DNA of 64,000 bases. Origin: Saposhnikovia divaricata. Lineage: Eukaryota > Streptophyta > Magnoliopsida > Apiales > Apiaceae. Position 1 is the stretch's first letter; every line of letters starts with the position of its first letter. This document shows, one piece after another, positions 60,026 to 64,000 of this stretch. Location: the NCBI GenBank assembly GCA_036435485.1, contig CM071598.1, positions 196,829,148 through 196,893,147 of the forward strand, in the 5' to 3' direction. The position numbers and the translations under genes are program-made. Under the pieces are notes generated by a model. That model did not search any database. It saw only the letters and a list, made by a program, of their open reading frames with translations, and was not told the origin of the DNA.

Positions 60026-60034
60026 TATAAATAA
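60026..60034 (+). promoter_or_regulatory. TATA box of the prolamin-like gene
   Basis: TATAAATAA, 66 bp before the chosen ATG at 60092. A start site about 30 bp downstream falls beyond the earlier in-frame ATG at 60050. This is why the second ATG is preferred. Confidence 0.6.
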
Positions 60035-60091
60035 TAAACACATGCACCAATGTACAAAATATACCACATTCTCCTGAACAAATTCATAACC

Positions 60092-60619
60092 ATGCAACTT
60101 TCACTTTCAACTCTCCTTGTTCTGTTATGTTTCACAGGTTTGATCCTTCACGGTGAATCACATTACGACGACGAAGACGAAAAACTGCCAATGAAGTTTA
60201 AATGGCCATGGTTCTCGATACCGCGCTATCAGCTGCCACAGCAGCCTAAGCCAATGAAGAAGCCACTGATCACCCCTCAATGCATTGTGGCTAAGTTGGT
60301 TTTATCCAGTTGTGTGAAAGAAAAGTTGGTTTCCACCTGGTATTCGAAACCGTTTGTCAAAGATTGTTGCAATCCGATTGCCAACCACAAGAAGAGCTGC
60401 CCTGATTTTATTTTCAAGATTGATGAGCTCTTGATCCCACATTACATCAAGAATGCTTGTGATCATGCTTCTGGTCCTTCTTCTGATAAACATGCCAAAG
60501 GTCCATCTGCTGGTCCTCCTTCTGATAAACATGCCAAAGGTCCATCTGCTGGCCCTTCTTCTGCTCATTCCCGTAGCCCTGCCCCTAGTCCTTCCGATTT
60601 TAACACCTATCCCAAATAA
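60092..60619 (+). CDS. Small secreted cysteine-rich protein, prolamin-like (ECA1/EC1-type)
   Basis: 175 residues from the ATG at 60092. The earlier ATG (60050) would add 14 residues before the signal peptide and lies too close to the TATA box. Layout: signal peptide (MQLSLSTLLVLLCFTGLILHG), an acidic DDEDE patch, a proline/lysine-rich stretch, then a six-cysteine domain with spacing C-x10-C...CC...C...C (QCIVAKLVLSSC, KDCCNPI, SCPDF, NACDHA), like the prolamin-like domain PF05617 of egg-cell and pollen-expressed secreted proteins. The tail repeats SDKHAKGPSAGP twice and ends in SP/AP dipeptides, suggesting hydroxyproline O-glycosylation. Its role is unknown; a reproductive or secreted-signal role is inferred from the family only. 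The usual early tryptophan after the first Cys is missing, so membership is likely but not certain. Confidence 0.75.
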   Translation: MQLSLSTLLVLLCFTGLILHGESHYDDEDEKLPMKFKWPWFSIPRYQLPQQPKPMKKPLITPQCIVAKLVLSSCVKEKLVSTWYSKPFVKDCCNPIANHKKSCPDFIFKIDELLIPHYIKNACDHASGPSSDKHAKGPSAGPPSDKHAKGPSAGPSSAHSRSPAPSPSDFNTYPK

Positions 60620-61012
60620 TTTATTTAAATTTCTGGATTAGAGTTATTTAGTAGTATTAGGGTTGTTTTAGTAGCTTTTAGTAGATTAGTACCAGTAGTG
60701 ATGGTAGGTTGGTATTTTAGATTCTAGTCTCAAAATCTCAATAGATTTGAGTACATGAAATTATTCGTCGAATAGGAGTATAATATTATTAATGTATGGT
60801 ATTTTAGTCGGTTTAGGCAATAAACAAAAGTTCAAAATTTGCTGTCTTCAGATTTGGTTTTGTTTTTGATTCATTTTATGTCATGTTCGTTAACTTCTTA
60901 ACCCGATTCACTGTTTTTATTGTATGTTATATGTTTTAAGGCAAGCAGAACATCACAATCTAATCAAATTAACATTTACATTAAAAAAAACATCGGTTTA
61001 ATTAGTTACAGT
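60620..61012. other. 3' flank of the prolamin-like gene
   Basis: TAGTAG-rich 3' UTR-like DNA with an AATAAA-like AATAAAC (about 60820). Nothing else is seen. Confidence 0.4.
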
Positions 61013-61205
61013 AATACTAGGTACCCCAAATTAGTACCCAACAAATGCTCCCAAATGATGTAGCATGGATGAGTTTGCTGTATGAAAGATTTTAATTGGT
61101 GAGATTGATATGATTCTGGCGGGTTCATTATAATTATAACCAATCAGATAGTGAAACGTGTAATTTAGGAAAGAATTTGGGGTTCAATTCAGGATACCTA
61201 GCATT
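61013..61205. mobile_element. Small MITE, about 193 bp
   Basis: Left end AATACTAGGTACCCC, right end the inverse of AATGCTAGGTATCC. An inner inverted pair CCCAAATT / AATTTGGGG supports it. No coding capacity. Target duplication is not clear. Confidence 0.6.
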
Positions 61206-61554
61206 ATTCATTACTTAATTAGCTTTTTGCCTCGATTGAGTTAACACGACCCCTAAAACAAAACTAACATTCGTGATTTTTTTGATTTTTTTTAAAAAAT
61301 TACTCTGGTGTTTTAAAGTCACAATCAAGGTTAAAAAATATTTGATCTCGGTTCTTGTTATTCGTAGTTGCAGCCTAGTACAAGATTTAATTTGTACCGT
61401 TCATACGACTTATTTCAATTAAGAAAAAGAAAACAGAGCAACATGCGAAATGAGATAATTACAGTCCACCAACAGTACATGACCCAATCTTGCAGCATTA
61501 CATTTCTTTTTTTTTTTTTTGAAAACTTGAGTCAACTTATTTTAAGACAAATTT

Positions 61555-62212
61555 GGGGCCGTTTGGCGTAACTTAAAAAAAGTAACTTATTGCTTTAAGT
61601 TAATAAGTTGATTATAAGTGATAAGTAAATCAAAAATTATAAGTCACTAAAGTGTTTGGTAAATCAGAACTTATAAATCAGTAGAGTGTTTGGTAAATCA
61701 AAACTTATAAGTTAACTTTTTTTCTTTTTTTTTTAAATATTTATTTTTTAATATATATTAATGGATATCAATGGATAGATCTCGATGAGTAGAGAAATTT
61801 GATATATATATATCAACTTTTTAATGAACGGATCAAAAAATATATGATTTTGAAAATTTGAAGGATATTATATATCACGTATATCAAAAAATAAGTTAAG
61901 AGAAATAAGATGAATGTTGGAGATTCTTAACTTCCGGATTGTGGCTTATAAGATCGATATAAGCCTCTAAACAAGTTTACCCAAACACATGTAAATAAGT
62001 TCAGTCGATCTTAAAGTCAAATAAGGCAAATAAGCCTAGTTGCCAAACGGGCACTTAAAGTTAGAGATTCCTAACTTTCCAACTTATTTTTGCAACTTAT
62101 TGAATCTCAAACATAAATTAAATACTTGTATAAAAAAAATTATCAAAATATAAAAATTTTACCCGAAAATAAGTCCATAAGCCCATGAAATAAGCTTAGC
62201 CAAACAGGGTGT
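61555..62212. mobile_element. MITE cluster with GGCCGTTTGGC ends, in the promoter of F-box F
   Basis: Left end GGGGCCGTTTGGCGTAACTT (61555). Inverted right ends occur twice, GCCAAACGGGC (62042-62052) and GCCAAACAGGG (62199-62209). AACTTATAAGTTA-type words fill the inside. This is a common plant MITE layout. Two right ends suggest nesting or partial duplication. It lies within 150 bp of the F-box F start. Confidence 0.65.
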
Positions 62213-62361
62213 ATATATCTACAAACAATTAAACTTAAAAGTTACAGTAATTATGTTTTGTCAGGGACTTGGTCACTTTACTTGAACAGAACATAAACCC
62301 CCCTTTTGTTTTGTCTGGAAATAAGCCCCCTTTAAACCCTTGAGCTTCCCTGAACTAAAAA

Positions 62362-63687
62362 ATGGTGAAAAATGGAAAAACCAAGAGAAAATATCACAAA
62401 CCCACTATACCCCATCATCAATCAAGCCCACCAGCAGCTGATGAAAACAAACCCATCACTGTGAAGACTCTACCAGCTCATCTTTTACTTGAGATACTCT
62501 ACAGGACCCCTGTTAAGTCCCTGGTAAGATTCAACTGTGTTTCTAAATCTTGGTTTGCTCTTATACATAACCCTACTTTTATACAACTGCATCTTGAGTT
62601 CAACACTTCTAGAAACAAGCTGCTAATATGTACTATTTGCTGTGATTATAGTCATAAACTCGTTGCTTTGTTAGACGTAACTGGTCCTCCCATTCCGCTG
62701 CTTCGTATTGATACACATTTTACTGATAGGCCTAATTACCCCGAAAAAATTAATTTCCCTGATTTTTCGAAGAGAATGATTCTTGCTGGTTCGATTAATG
62801 GCATTGTTTGTTTAACTCATTATGAAGAAATGTCTGGGCGTTTTGTTGCTTTGTGGAACCCGGGTAGTAATTATTGGAATCCGATTGCTCTTGTAGAAAG
62901 TAAGTCTTGGGATAATATGTCGGTTGGGTTTGGTTTTGATGCGGTGAAGAGTGATTACAAAGTTATATGCATTGTTCCTGAGACTCGACTTAGGAATTTT
63001 GGATGGTCTCGGGTTGAGATTTACTCTACAAACCAGGGTTCTTGGGAAAATGTTGATGGAAAGGGCATCATTCCATTTTGGCCCGAAACTGATTTGCGAC
63101 ATTGTAATTTTATAATCAATGGTGTTCCGTATTGGATGGGGGTTGATATACAAGAAAAAACTGATACATTGGGGAGAATTGATCCTCTTACGGGGTTGTA
63201 TAAGAAAGTGATGTATCCTTGCCACGTCTACAATTCGAGTATTAGGGTGGATCCTGTGAAATGGAAGGATTCAGTTGCTGTTCTAATTCACCCCCCTGGT
63301 GAGTATCCGAATCTGATATTTGATTTGTATGTTCTGCTGGAAGAGAACACTTCTAAATGGACAAAGATGTATAGTATTGGCCCACTCAGTTTTGATCGTG
63401 TTTTTGAACAATTACGAATTCCTCAGTCCTTCAGCACGGGCGAGATTGTACTTGAGACGTGGACACAGAATATGGATATTGTTCAAAATGTAAATCGTTA
63501 TATCTGTGACCCTAAAACTAATCTTGTGTTCTCGAACAAAGAACTTGATGCGTCAAATCCGTTGTGGTATGAGTCCTACAGTCACGTGGAAAGCCTAGTA
63601 TGGGTTAAGGGAATGATACAGATTGGGAAGGAGCTCAAAAACAAAAAGACTAATCCTACGATGAAGAACTGGTATTTGCATTCATGA
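62362..63687 (+). CDS. F-box protein with FBA domain, gene F, main exon
   Basis: Predicted SCF substrate receptor, 441 residues read through. Leader KNGKTKRKYHKPTIPHH, F-box at about 37-76 (LPAHLLLEILYRTPVKSLVR, then CVSKSWFALI), and FBA motifs GSINGIVCLTH, LWNPGSNYW, GFGFDAVKSDYKVICI, HCNFIINGVPYWMG and WYESYSHVESL. The 5' leader (CCCCCTTTAAACCCTTGAGC) resembles that of gene D, not A, C or E. A GTATTT donor at 63672 fits the family pattern. The terminal exon would lie 1.2-1.6 kb further on, outside the window, so the gene is cut by the window edge. No defect seen. Confidence 0.88.
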   Translation: MVKNGKTKRKYHKPTIPHHQSSPPAADENKPITVKTLPAHLLLEILYRTPVKSLVRFNCVSKSWFALIHNPTFIQLHLEFNTSRNKLLICTICCDYSHKLVALLDVTGPPIPLLRIDTHFTDRPNYPEKINFPDFSKRMILAGSINGIVCLTHYEEMSGRFVALWNPGSNYWNPIALVESKSWDNMSVGFGFDAVKSDYKVICIVPETRLRNFGWSRVEIYSTNQGSWENVDGKGIIPFWPETDLRHCNFIINGVPYWMGVDIQEKTDTLGRIDPLTGLYKKVMYPCHVYNSSIRVDPVKWKDSVAVLIHPPGEYPNLIFDLYVLLEENTSKWTKMYSIGPLSFDRVFEQLRIPQSFSTGEIVLETWTQNMDIVQNVNRYICDPKTNLVFSNKELDASNPLWYESYSHVESLVWVKGMIQIGKELKNKKTNPTMKNWYLHS

Positions 63688-64000
63688 GCATTGATTATTG
63701 TTATGTGTTCATACTATGCTTTATGATTGTTTATAAATCTGTATGTGCTCAGCGTGCTAAATGGTTTTAGAATTGGAGCATAATAAAACTCAGTAACTGA
63801 ACTACAAAAAGTTGGTCTAGATAGTAAATGATAAGTTTTGTATAGGTTATGAAGAGTGTGGTTTTAAACTCTCGTTGCACTAGGTATGACTTCATTATTC
63901 ACCAATCCGACCTTGAAAGGCATGCTCTGCCAGTGTAGTTGTAGTTTTGGAGTTATTTATGAATGAGGGCCATGATTGTAAGCATGATATACAATAGCTG
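63688..64000 (+). other. Start of the intron of F-box F
   Basis: It aligns with the beginnings of the D and E introns (ATGCTGAATGGTTTT-like, AACTCAGTAACTGAACTA, AATCCGACCTTGAAAGGCATG). The window ends before the expected acceptor. Confidence 0.55.

Noticed and set aside
60050..60091. First in-frame ATG as start of the prolamin-like gene
   Set aside because: It is only 24 bp after the TATA box and would put 14 polar or mixed residues before a good signal peptide.

Overview
This is nuclear DNA of a flowering plant, most likely a eudicot. The signs are an LRR receptor kinase of subfamily XII, a family of F-box/FBA genes, plant-specific LTR retrotransposon lineages, many MITEs and AT-rich intergenic DNA. 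The species cannot be fixed from the sequence alone.

Layout. 1-3914: an LRR receptor-like kinase (two exons). 6233-9162: F-box gene A. 9933-22988: F-box gene B, a relic with a lost 5' end and a frameshift, split by a 9.7-kb Tat-lineage Ty3/gypsy element (10874-20583) with 739-bp LTRs and a 5-bp target duplication. 23763-41184: a graveyard of mobile DNA, holding a Harbinger-like MITE, a nested palindromic MITE, a decayed copia element carrying an unexplained antisense ORF, a 655-bp hairpin, a copia-type solo LTR, and a 3.75-kb solo LTR nested inside a TIR element. 41845-44454: F-box C, which has lost its start codon. 45495-48241: F-box D. 49115-50328: a hAT MITE nested in another MITE. 50934-53616: F-box E. 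54463-59345: repeat-rich DNA with two tandem pairs of units carrying tRNA-like Pol III boxes. 60092-60619: a small secreted six-cysteine prolamin-like protein. 62362-end: F-box F, whose last exon lies outside the window.

The core of the window is a tandem array of six F-box genes, all on the + strand. They look like substrate receptors of SCF ubiquitin ligases. The most useful observation is that the apparent single-exon ORFs do not show the whole gene. Each large exon ends in a phase-2 GT donor at the same codon. In A, C, D and E a short terminal exon lies 1.2-1.6 kb downstream, behind a TTGCAG acceptor, and encodes a conserved TEFL...VLHL tail. The + strand stop just after the donor would be used only if the intron is retained.

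The Tat element carries a second notable structure. Between pol and the 3' LTR there is a three-exon antisense gene, with a TATA box, a 5'-UTR intron and one nonsense codon. The element is internally rearranged: most of gag, the protease and the front of the RT are replaced by an inverted LTR-PBS piece of a related element plus unidentified DNA. It therefore cannot be autonomous.
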